DNA from: Streptomyces tuirus
GTDB lineage: Bacteria; Actinomycetota; Actinomycetes; Streptomycetales; Streptomycetaceae
NCBI GenBank assembly: GCA_018195615.1
Contig: JAGTPG010000001.1
Location: forward strand, 1,116,001 to 1,180,000
Length of the DNA: 64,000 nt
Reading direction: 5' to 3'
The notes beneath the pieces are model-generated. The model saw only the letters and a list, made by a program, of their open reading frames with translations. It did not search any database and was not told the DNA's origin. The translations under genes and the position numbers were made by a program. Below, in pieces: positions 56,752 to 64,000 of the stretch (within the stretch, counting starts at the first letter, position 1; the number at the start of each line of letters is the position of its first letter).

Positions 56752-57756
56752 ATGTCTCCCGCAAAGAAGGCGCTCGCCATCGCGGCTGTCGCCGCAACCA
56801 GCCTGATATCCGCCTGCTCCTCGAACCCAACCACGAATGCTTCCCCGGCAGGCTCGGACAGACAGATCGTCGATAAGAGCATCTGGCCCAAGGAGACCCC
56901 CGTCACGGGCCTGATGAAGGGGCTGAAACTGCCGCTGGAGAACTACATGCTCTCCTACGCGGACACCGTCGCCATCGACCAGGCCAAGAACACGCTCCAG
57001 AAGCAGTGCATGGCCGAGTACGGGTTCACCGTCGACTTCCCCAAGCCCGGTGCGAACCCGCCGCCCAGCAACAACGACGCCAACATCGAACGCCGCTACG
57101 GCATCACCGACGCGACGGTGGCCAAGACGTACGGGTACGGCATCCCCGAGGAGCTGACCCACCACACCGACCAGGCCGTGCAGGAGCTGTCGGATGTCGA
57201 GGTCGAGGTGCTCACCGGGCACACCAAGCCCGAGAAGGTCGCGCCGCCGAAGGATGCCGAGGCAGACGGGCCGTACTTCGCCGCGCCGCCCAAGACGAAG
57301 CCCGCGCGTGCCGAACACAACGGCAAGAAGCTCCGTAGGGGTGGGTGCGCCGGATGGAGCGATGAACAGCTCGGCGCGGCCAAGCAGAAGGCTGACGCGT
57401 TCCTCGTCAGTGACCTGAACGGTGACAGCCTGGTTCGGTCCCAGCAGTCCGAGCCGGTGCAGGACGTCTTCAAGGACTGGTCGTCGTGCATGAAGACGAA
57501 GGGCCACGCGGGGCTGGCCGACCCGTACAAGGCGATGGATGCGGGCCTTGCCCTCGACAAGGACGGCAAGGCGACCGAGGAGTCCATCCGGATGGCCCTG
57601 GATGACATCGCCTGCAAGGAGCAGACGGGTCTGGTGAAGGTCTGGTTCGACGAGGAGTCGAAGATCCAGAACCAGCAGATCGAGGACAACAAGGCGAAGC
57701 TGGATTCGGCGAAGGAGTCGAAGAAGGCCGTCCTCGCCAAGGCCGACGCGCAGTAG
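56752..57756 (+). CDS. Lipoprotein, unknown function
   Basis: A 334-residue lipoprotein: signal ALAIAAVAATSLISACSS with lipobox ISAC. The body is charged and helical (LQKQCMAEYGFTVDFPKPG, LTHHTDQAVQELSDVEVEVL, KLDSAKESKKAVLAKADAQ at the end). Four cysteines after the lipobox (CMAEYGF, GGCAGW, SSCMK, DIACKE) could form two disulfides. It follows the I36-like gene by 11 bases and is 194 bases before the 1483-residue protein, so these three exported proteins are likely made together. Family not recognised. Confidence 0.7.
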   Translation: MSPAKKALAIAAVAATSLISACSSNPTTNASPAGSDRQIVDKSIWPKETPVTGLMKGLKLPLENYMLSYADTVAIDQAKNTLQKQCMAEYGFTVDFPKPGANPPPSNNDANIERRYGITDATVAKTYGYGIPEELTHHTDQAVQELSDVEVEVLTGHTKPEKVAPPKDAEADGPYFAAPPKTKPARAEHNGKKLRRGGCAGWSDEQLGAAKQKADAFLVSDLNGDSLVRSQQSEPVQDVFKDWSSCMKTKGHAGLADPYKAMDAGLALDKDGKATEESIRMALDDIACKEQTGLVKVWFDEESKIQNQQIEDNKAKLDSAKESKKAVLAKADAQ

Positions 57757-57950
57757 CGCGGCCGGGGGCGACAACCAACCGCCGAATCAGGGCACTTGCG
57801 GCTGCGTCGACGTTCCACGCGCCAGGTGATGCCCCGTCGGGCCCCTCCAGGTGCTTCGGCTTGTTGGTTCCCCACCCCGACATGGACCGCTTCTTGCGGT
57901 GCCTGACCACGAGGGCTCGTGGAACTTCTTCCCATCGGTAAAGGAAACCT

Positions 57951-60900
57951 GTGAGACACGCGTTCAAGCGTTGGCGTGTTCCCGTCACCGTCGTGGTGGC
58001 GACCGCGCTGGCGATACCGTTGAGCCTGCCCGCGCAGGCAGCCGACCCCGCGCCGCCGAAAAACGCGGCCCAGGGCTGGGCCAAGCAAACCGACACCAAG
58101 CCGAAGCCGCGTTCGGTCGCCAAGGGCGACCGTGCGGAGATCCTCGGTTCGGGCTACGCGTCGTCGAAGGACACCGCGTTCACCACGTCCGGCGACGGCA
58201 CCGGCTTCCACCTTCTCGTCGCCGGCGAGCGTGACGGCTACGCGTGGAAGACCGCCGCGACCCTGTACGAGGACGGCTTCGACGCCGACACCTGGATCGG
58301 TAACGCCTGCCTGACCGAGTCCGGAAAGTACGCGGCCGTCGCCTACGCGCCCCGCACGTTCACCAACAAGCCCGAGCTGATGGTGCGGGGAGCGTTCGCC
58401 GCCATCGTCGACCTCGGCAGCGGCAAGGTGACCAAGCTGCCCTACACGGCGTCCCTGGCCTACTTCTCCCCGGGTTGCGGCAACGGCGAGCAGGCGGTGT
58501 TCACGCAGCTCTCCTGGGACGGCGACACCGCCCAGAAGACTCGGCTGATCAGCGTCGACGCTGCCACGGGCAAGCCTTCCAAGCCGGTGGCGTTCCCCGG
58601 GCAGGTCACCTCCGCTGTCCCCACCAGGGACGGTGTCGTCGCCGCGCACGGCAACAAGGTGGTGCGGATCAACGGCACCAAGGAGACGGTGCTCGCCGCC
58701 ACGACGGCGGTGCCGTTCCAGATCACGGCCGACAGCGATGGCGGCGTCACGTTCATCGACCGGCAACTGCAGAAGAAGAACACCAAGGCGGTCAGTTGGG
58801 CCAAGCACCTGTCCCGTCCGAAGGTGAAGGCCGGCAAGAAGGCCACGCCGGTCGAGGTCGCCTCCGGGCGCCTGGAGGACTGGGACCTGACGGGCACCCC
58901 TTCGGGGCAGGTCTTCATCACCGGCAAGGCCGCCAGCAAGGGCAGCCTGCCGGACGCCGTGAAGAATCCGGGCGATCTCGCCAAGGGCGCGCGCATGTCC
59001 AGCCTCGGTCACGCCGCCGTCTCCACCACGTGGGCGGACGGAAAGACCAGCCTGATCACCCCCAGCGAAGCCGACGCCGTCCGCGACGCCCGCACGACGC
59101 TGCGTGTGCTGGCCACCGGAGAGACCGTCACCCTGGATGCCACCCCGAAGGCCGTCGGCGGCAACGCCGACACCGGACGCGCACCCTCACCAGCCCTGGG
59201 CGTACCCGTGGCGTCGAAGGGTGGGGCGAAGCCGCAGGGAGGCGTCGAGCCGCTCACTGACGGGGGCATGTCCACCCAGACGGTGCGCACCCAGCTCGTC
59301 ACCGGCAGGACGGACAGCCCGTCGGAGGGCACGGACGAGCGCTACTGCGCGGTGGCCCGCAACGACGCCAAGAAGCAGGCGTTCCAGCCCACCCCCCGGC
59401 AGGTGGAGTGGGCCGTGGACCAGGCCGTCGTCGGTGAGCTGAATTTCTACCGCTCGCCGAACTGGAAGAACACCGGCATGGCCGGATACCAGCCGCAGGG
59501 ACTGTTCCCGCCGATCGTGCTGGCCGGTGACCCCAACGGCACCCTCGACAACGAGGATCCAGACGTCACCGACCGCTGGCACATTCCCTCGCAGGTGATG
59601 CTCGGCGTCACCGCGCAGGAATCCAACATGTGGCAGGCCACCCGCTTCGCTGTCCCCGGTGTCACGGCCAACAGCCTCGTCGGCAACTACTACGGCACCC
59701 AGTACACCGCTGACGGTACGCAGGCCGACCCGTGGCGCATCAACTTCTCCGAGGCCGACTGCGGTTACGGCATCACGCAGGCCACTGACGGCATGCGGCT
59801 GGCGGGCAAGGAGAAGGAGGGTGAGACGGCTCTGTCCCCGCTCACCCAGGAGGCCGTCGCGCTGGACTACACCGCCAACATCGCCTATGGCGTGCAGATC
59901 CTCTCCGACAAGTGGAACCAGACCTACCGCGCCGGCATGAAGGTCAACGACGGCCACCCGCAGTGGATCGAGAACTGGTTCTTCGCTCTGTGGGCCTACA
60001 ACTCCGGTTTCTACGAGACGGCCGACTCCGACGGTCACAAGGGTCTGGGCTGGACCAACAACCCGGCCAACCCGCTGTGGAAGGCCAACCGTGTCCCCTT
60101 CCTGCAGAACGCTGTCGACCCGTCCAAGGACGACTACAGTCACGCCGCGCACCCGCAGGACTGGCCCTATGAGGAGAAGGTCCTCGGCTGGGCCGCCCGC
60201 CCGATCTCCGCGATGTTCGCTCCCGGCGACTTCAAGCCCGGCTACCTGGCCGCCTGGTGGAACAGCAACGCGTACCGCAGCACCGTCAAGCCGCCGATCG
60301 ACCTGTTCTGCGACGCCTCCAACGACTGCGACCCGTCCAAGATCAGCGACAACGACTCCAACGATCCCGGGATGGGCGCCTGCCGGCTCGACGCGGGCGA
60401 CTCCGACACCAACCCGCACTGGCTGCACTGCTGGTGGGACAAGTCCGCCGAGTGGAAGGACTGCGACCAACTGGCCCAGTGCGGCCACCAGGTGCACCGC
60501 TTCAACACGTCGTATCCGGAACAGGCGGACGCCGGCTCCTACCCACCGCGCTGCAGCAGCGGCCTGCCCTCGAACGCGCTGATCGTGGACGACCTGCCCA
60601 ACGGCACGACCCCGGCGGGATCGGCTTCACGCGGATGCGGGGCGGTGAAGTCGGACGGCACGTTCACCTTCACGTACCAGCCCTCCGACATCATCGATTC
60701 CGAGACCGGGCAGACGATCACCACCTATCCGGGGAAGATCGACACGCATCAGATCGGTGCGGCCTACGGGAACCACTTCTGGTTCACGCACACCCGTTCT
60801 CCCGAGTCCTTCCCGGCACCCGGTGACCGTATGAAGGTGACCGGGACGTGGAAACTCGGCAGCCAGATCACCTCCCATGACGGTCAGGCCAAGGTGTACG

Positions 60901-62402
60901 CGCACATACCCGATCACGGGGCGCAGACCTCAAAGGCCGAATACCGCATCACTCACGCGCACGGCACCACTGTCAAGGCGATCTCCCAGGACGCCAATCA
61001 GTCCAACAAGTGGGTCGACCTGGGCGCGTACTTCTTCACCGGCATGACTCCCGAAGTCACCTTGCACAACTTCAACGGTGGCAACGGAAGCGCGGACATC
61101 GCGTACGACGCCATCGCCTTCGTGCCCGGCGACTACTCCGGCATCCCCACCGATCTCACCTTCTCCGATCCGGACCCGAACGCTGCGGATCCGGTGCCGG
61201 ACGAGACACCGAACACGGTCGAGGGAGGATTCTTCCCGTACGAGTCCGGCGCGACCGGGGCCTCTGCGATGGCGCTCGCGGCGAGCACCGCTTCGAACGG
61301 GGACACTGCGGCATGCTCGGTGACGGACAAGTCCGTCACCTACAACCGCACCGATGCCTGCATCCACTCCGAGCTCAGTGTGCTGCATGTCGACGGGCGA
61401 ACCGGATCACCTGACGGGCAGGCGCTGTTCGACTACCGCAACGAGATCGACACCGACGTCAAGAGCGATACGTTCACTCAGACGACGACCATCAAGCTGA
61501 ACAGCATGGCCGGCGCCATGAACAGGGTCGATCTCGATCTCGGATACAAGTGCCGCGGCTACTGCTCCGTGGAGAGCGTGACGTGGAGCGGCAGCGACAG
61601 CTGGGTCCTGGGAGACACTCACACCGCGATCGTCACCACCAAGATGAAGTGGATCGAGTCAACGGGTGACAGCGGGCCCATCGTGCCGTACTGGACCTTT
61701 GGCGGCAGCACCAACGGTGACGTCATCCAGAACCCGATGACGGTCGAGAAGACCGGCCTCGACGTCCGCTGCGACAACGAGTTCAACACCGTCGGCGCGG
61801 GCTGTGTCTTCTCCTGGTACAAGCCGACCTACGCCATGAACCACAAGAAGTTCCCGGCAGCCGCCGCGCACATCTGGCTGATCCGGAACAAGACCGACGC
61901 GAAGTACGGCGTCAAGGGTGGCGAGCCGCTGACGTTCCTCAGTGACGACGTCCTCGTCCCGGACCCGCCGACTTCCAGCAAGTCGATCTACGACCACAAC
62001 CGGGACACCATCTGCCCGGATCCCCCCAAGTACGTGCGCAGCACGGACGCGACGTTGAGTACGGACATCTGGCCGGACGACAAGCCGAGCTGTGACGAGT
62101 TCCCCTTTGCCCGTTCCTGGCAGAGTGCCGCCACCCCGAAATCGTGGGGCGGGAAGAACTCCAAGCAGGTCAGCTCCGGCGACGAGTGCGTGAACACCAT
62201 CGCGAAGAAGGGCACGGACGGCAGGTGGCGTCTGGTCCCGGACGCGCGGTATCACGTGCCGACGTGGGATGAGCCGTGCGGGCGGTCCAGCATGTCGAAC
62301 TATCAGAACACGCAGTCGATGCAGCCGTTCCCGAACTGGCGCGCGAAGAACCGCGTGATCGAGGGCGACGACTACTGGCTGGAAGCGCAGAAGCCCAGCT
62401 GA
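57951..62402 (+). CDS. 1483-residue secreted protein: lysozyme-like, golvesin-like and NucA/NucB-like regions
   Basis: GTG 57951 follows AAAGGAAACCT. Sec signal peptide ends at ALPAQA-like site (LSLPAQA/ADPAP, residue ~30). Residues ~50-430 look like a propeller (ACLTESGKYAAVAYAPRTFT, VPFQITADSDGGVTFIDRQL). Residues ~530-720 have a lysozyme/transglycosylase pattern with Glu557 in GVTAQESNMW and GYGITQ at ~605. Residues ~900-1060 resemble the golvesin C-terminal domain (DTHQIGAAYGNHFWFTH, GSADIAYDAIAFVPG). The end carries CDEFPFARSW (~1380) and RVIEGDDYWLEA, the pattern of NucA/NucB deoxyribonucleases. It should act outside the producer, on wall and DNA. No frame errors in 4.4 kb. Confidence 0.8.
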   Translation: MRHAFKRWRVPVTVVVATALAIPLSLPAQAADPAPPKNAAQGWAKQTDTKPKPRSVAKGDRAEILGSGYASSKDTAFTTSGDGTGFHLLVAGERDGYAWKTAATLYEDGFDADTWIGNACLTESGKYAAVAYAPRTFTNKPELMVRGAFAAIVDLGSGKVTKLPYTASLAYFSPGCGNGEQAVFTQLSWDGDTAQKTRLISVDAATGKPSKPVAFPGQVTSAVPTRDGVVAAHGNKVVRINGTKETVLAATTAVPFQITADSDGGVTFIDRQLQKKNTKAVSWAKHLSRPKVKAGKKATPVEVASGRLEDWDLTGTPSGQVFITGKAASKGSLPDAVKNPGDLAKGARMSSLGHAAVSTTWADGKTSLITPSEADAVRDARTTLRVLATGETVTLDATPKAVGGNADTGRAPSPALGVPVASKGGAKPQGGVEPLTDGGMSTQTVRTQLVTGRTDSPSEGTDERYCAVARNDAKKQAFQPTPRQVEWAVDQAVVGELNFYRSPNWKNTGMAGYQPQGLFPPIVLAGDPNGTLDNEDPDVTDRWHIPSQVMLGVTAQESNMWQATRFAVPGVTANSLVGNYYGTQYTADGTQADPWRINFSEADCGYGITQATDGMRLAGKEKEGETALSPLTQEAVALDYTANIAYGVQILSDKWNQTYRAGMKVNDGHPQWIENWFFALWAYNSGFYETADSDGHKGLGWTNNPANPLWKANRVPFLQNAVDPSKDDYSHAAHPQDWPYEEKVLGWAARPISAMFAPGDFKPGYLAAWWNSNAYRSTVKPPIDLFCDASNDCDPSKISDNDSNDPGMGACRLDAGDSDTNPHWLHCWWDKSAEWKDCDQLAQCGHQVHRFNTSYPEQADAGSYPPRCSSGLPSNALIVDDLPNGTTPAGSASRGCGAVKSDGTFTFTYQPSDIIDSETGQTITTYPGKIDTHQIGAAYGNHFWFTHTRSPESFPAPGDRMKVTGTWKLGSQITSHDGQAKVYAHIPDHGAQTSKAEYRITHAHGTTVKAISQDANQSNKWVDLGAYFFTGMTPEVTLHNFNGGNGSADIAYDAIAFVPGDYSGIPTDLTFSDPDPNAADPVPDETPNTVEGGFFPYESGATGASAMALAASTASNGDTAACSVTDKSVTYNRTDACIHSELSVLHVDGRTGSPDGQALFDYRNEIDTDVKSDTFTQTTTIKLNSMAGAMNRVDLDLGYKCRGYCSVESVTWSGSDSWVLGDTHTAIVTTKMKWIESTGDSGPIVPYWTFGGSTNGDVIQNPMTVEKTGLDVRCDNEFNTVGAGCVFSWYKPTYAMNHKKFPAAAAHIWLIRNKTDAKYGVKGGEPLTFLSDDVLVPDPPTSSKSIYDHNRDTICPDPPKYVRSTDATLSTDIWPDDKPSCDEFPFARSWQSAATPKSWGGKNSKQVSSGDECVNTIAKKGTDGRWRLVPDARYHVPTWDEPCGRSSMSNYQNTQSMQPFPNWRAKNRVIEGDDYWLEAQKPS

Positions 62403-62420
62403 GCGGCGGATGACGGAACG

Positions 62421-62455
62421 GGTGTGGCGCTGACGGACTCCGTCGGCGCCACACC
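62421..62455. terminator. Bidirectional hairpin between convergent genes
   Basis: Arms GGTGTGGCGCTGACG (62421-62435) and CGTCGGCGCCACACC (62441-62455) pair with one G-U and a five-base loop. It separates the large secreted protein gene from the convergent SMI1/KNR4 gene. Confidence 0.85.
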
Positions 62456-62466
62456 TGCTTGTGCGG

Positions 62467-63013
62467 TCAGGACCAGTCGATCATGCCTTCTGCCACGGAC
62501 GCGGAACGTCCGGAGAAGGGAAGCTCCGGGTTGTTCTGCGTACCGTGCAGGGCAGCGGCGAGGGCGTGCATCAGCCACGCCATCGAAGGGGCGTAAGGCG
62601 CGGGTAGTCGGCTTCCGTGTACTTCAGGAGGGGGTGCGCCGGGTGTCCCGCGTCGATCAGCAACCCTTCGTGTCCTTCGTAGCGTTCAGCGAAGGGAATC
62701 CATTCGGGCCGCCACCAGTCGGGGTCGTCGTTCTCCCGGGCGATCTCCAGGTTCCTGGTGTGAACGCGTTCGATCCGCGCGCAGTTCATCAGCCCCTCGC
62801 CGGTGGGGAACAGCCTGTACCAGTCGAGGCCGTTCGAGAAACGGAGGAGTGCCGCGAGGGCGGGGGGACTTCCCGGCCGATCGCCTGGCTGAGGGAGGCC
62901 ATGTCTGCTTCTGAGGCCGGGGCGTTGAGTGGGTGGCTTGCGGCCAGTGGTTGGGAGTGCAGCCACTGCGTTATGCGTTGGACGGAGTGATCCAGTGAAT
63001 CCACGGCGGTCAT
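62467..63013 (-). CDS. SMI1/KNR4-family protein 2 (two undercalls)
   Basis: Two extra C residues (in the C6 run near 62870 and near 62595) restore 182 residues from ATG 63013, which has GAGGAAAAG upstream. It shows the SMI1/KNR4 pattern: EADMASLSQAIGREVPPALA, ALLRFSNGLDWYRLFPTGEG, WIPFAERYEGHEGLLIDAGH and a C-terminal helix SMAWLMHALAAALHG. No signal peptide: cytosolic. It is convergent with the large nuclease-like secreted protein, a position common for immunity genes of polymorphic toxins. Confidence 0.75.
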
Positions 63014-63044
63014 CTTTTCCTCTTGTTGGGTGTCGCGTTCTTGC

Positions 63045-64000
63045 TCAGAGATCACTCGACAGACCGAGGCCCGTCAGCGCGCCGACCGGGTCCAGGTCAG
63101 GCGTTCCCCTGGGCCACCAGTCGTCGCGGCCCGGATCGGACTCGTAGGCGTACCAGAGGCCGTCGCGGCCGAGGCGGAGCTGGACGTGGCCGAGGGGGTG
63201 GGTGAGGTGGTTGCGCCAGGGGCGGAAGGCGGGCAGGTCGGCGGCGAGGAGCAGCGGACGGGCCCGGTCGAACCGCCCGGCCGGCGGATCCCACGGTTCC
63301 TCCAGTACGGCCAGGCCCTCCGGGCCGCCCTGCCGCCAGGCGGCGACCGCGCGGGCCAGGTCGGACGAAGTGCGGTCCGCCGCGGAGGCGAGGGAGGAGT
63401 AGAGCGCCCGGGTGCCGGCGGTGAGTCCGGAGCCGGGGCGGGCGGCGGCCAGGCGGACCGCGTCCTCCCAGAGCGTCAGCTGTCCCACCGGGTCCCGGCC
63501 GGTGGTGAGCAGGGCGTGCGCGCGGGCGGCGGCGTCGGTGGCCAGCTGGTCCAGCGCGAACGGGTCCGGGCCGCCGGGGGACGCCGGGTAGGCCGGAGGC
63601 TGTTCGGGGTGCGGGGGCGGGGGCAGCGGCGCGGGCAGGGGCGGGAGGGTGCGCGGTGCGAGCGCATCGGTGGCCCGCATGCTGGGCAGGGGCGCCGTTT
63701 CCTTGTCCCGGGCCGCGCGCGCCGCCCGGGTGGCACTCAGCCGGGACAGCGCGTCGAGCAGCTCCCGTTCGCCCCGGCCGCGCAGCAGGAGCAGCACGAA
63801 CGGGTCGGCGTCCAGCAGCCGCGCCGTCTGGTAGCAGAGGGCTGCGGCGTGCTTGCAGGGGTGGCCCCGGTCGGGGCAGCTGCAGCGCGGCTCCAGATCA
63901 CCCGGGCCCGGCAGCAGGGGCACGCCGCAGTCCGCGAGGGACTGGGGCAGCTCCTTGTCGAGCAGGGCCGCGATGTGCCCGGGCCGGTCGGCGGCGGCGT
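63045..64000 (-). CDS. SWIM zinc-finger protein, 5' end outside the window
   Basis: The gene enters from the right edge and ends at 63045. The SWIM zinc finger CSCPDRGHPCKHAAALCYQ (CxCx(n)CxH) lies near the visible N-terminal end, followed by a helical region, a Pro-rich linker (LPPLPAPLPPPPHPEQPP) and a C-terminal domain ending FRPWRNHLTHPLGHVQLRLG, RDGLWYAYESDPGRDDWWPR. In actinomycetes such proteins usually precede a Snf2-type helicase gene and are linked to DNA maintenance; the partner would lie elsewhere. No frame errors here. Confidence 0.85.
   Translation of the reverse strand, partial: AAADRPGHIAALLDKELPQSLADCGVPLLPGPGDLEPRCSCPDRGHPCKHAAALCYQTARLLDADPFVLLLLRGRGERELLDALSRLSATRAARAARDKETAPLPSMRATDALAPRTLPPLPAPLPPPPHPEQPPAYPASPGGPDPFALDQLATDAAARAHALLTTGRDPVGQLTLWEDAVRLAAARPGSGLTAGTRALYSSLASAADRTSSDLARAVAAWRQGGPEGLAVLEEPWDPPAGRFDRARPLLLAADLPAFRPWRNHLTHPLGHVQLRLGRDGLWYAYESDPGRDDWWPRGTPDLDPVGALTGLGLSSDL

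Noticed and set aside
1..64000. CRISPR arrays, tRNA or rRNA genes, and phage structural genes
   Set aside because: I saw no spaced direct repeats, tRNA cloverleaf-like 3' CCA segments, rRNA core sequences or phage tail/capsid families; absence is by eye only.

Overview
The window is high-GC actinomycete DNA, most probably from a Streptomyces. The signs are about 70% GC with strong third-position bias, GTG starts, ATGA/GTGA stop-start overlaps, GGAGG-type ribosome sites, RsbU/RsbV-type regulators, a ricin-type lectin and many small secreted proteins and lipoproteins. The density of gene remnants suggests a chromosome-arm or other accessory region (inference).

Two overlapping causes of broken genes must be kept apart. 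(1) About twenty otherwise healthy genes are interrupted by frame changes that are almost all repaired by adding one C or G to a C/G run; after repair the lengths become multiples of three and start and stop codons fit their neighbours. I read these as homopolymer undercalls in the assembly and annotate the full genes. (2) A second class is real truncation: 3' or 5' pieces of AraC/GlxA, aztA, CorA, berberine-bridge oxidoreductase, IS5 transposase, HAD hydrolase (half of it inverted), LysR, peroxiredoxin, MFS, Fur/Zur, methyltransferase, aspartase, FAD oxidoreductase, IclR and KdpD genes, often joined end to end.

Layout. 0-5.4 kb: end of a methyltransferase, a decayed copy of the aztA/glxA junction found intact at 33.4 kb, a lectin, a two-gene ABC exporter and a flavin monooxygenase. 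6-8 kb: GAF-PP2C phosphatase plus STAS anti-anti-sigma factor. 8-19 kb: a patchwork of remnants, acetyltransferases, membrane proteins, a possible terminal-inverted-repeat element carrying a lipoprotein, a TetR gene with two near-identical operators facing a truncated peroxiredoxin, an AhpD-like gene with an amber codon and a DM13 protein. 19.5-22.9 kb: a CydDC-like heterodimeric ABC pair cut at its 5' end.

22.9-33.5 kb is a zinc-starvation island: Fur-family C-terminus, a small conserved protein, CobW GTPase, WD40-like protein and thioredoxin-like ferredoxin in a tightly overlapping operon; then a Zur-like operator, a cysteine-free ribosomal protein L32, a second CobW GTPase and a methyltransferase; then the zinc importer aztA/aztB/aztC with two AztD-like propeller lipoproteins. 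aztA and aztB diverge from one compact promoter.

33.5-35.5 kb: GlxA-type regulator and a medium-chain reductase. 35.6-49.1 kb: a long minus-strand catabolic operon (two sarcosine-oxidase-like enzymes, two AstE/aspartoacylase-like deacylases, a spermidine/putrescine-type ABC importer, class III aminotransferase, aldehyde dehydrogenase, aldo/keto reductase, dehalogenase-type HAD), preceded by a perfect inverted repeat and a divergent IclR regulator. It looks able to import and oxidise an acylated amine or amino acid; the substrate is unknown.

50-51.4 kb: more remnants. 51.4-64 kb: an AIPR phage-resistance protein, then a secretion module (I36-type inhibitor, lipoprotein, 1483-residue protein with lysozyme-like, golvesin-like and NucA/NucB-like nuclease regions) bracketed by two SMI1/KNR4 proteins, a family often used as toxin immunity. 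This is the best candidate for an undescribed system. A SWIM zinc-finger protein runs off the right edge.
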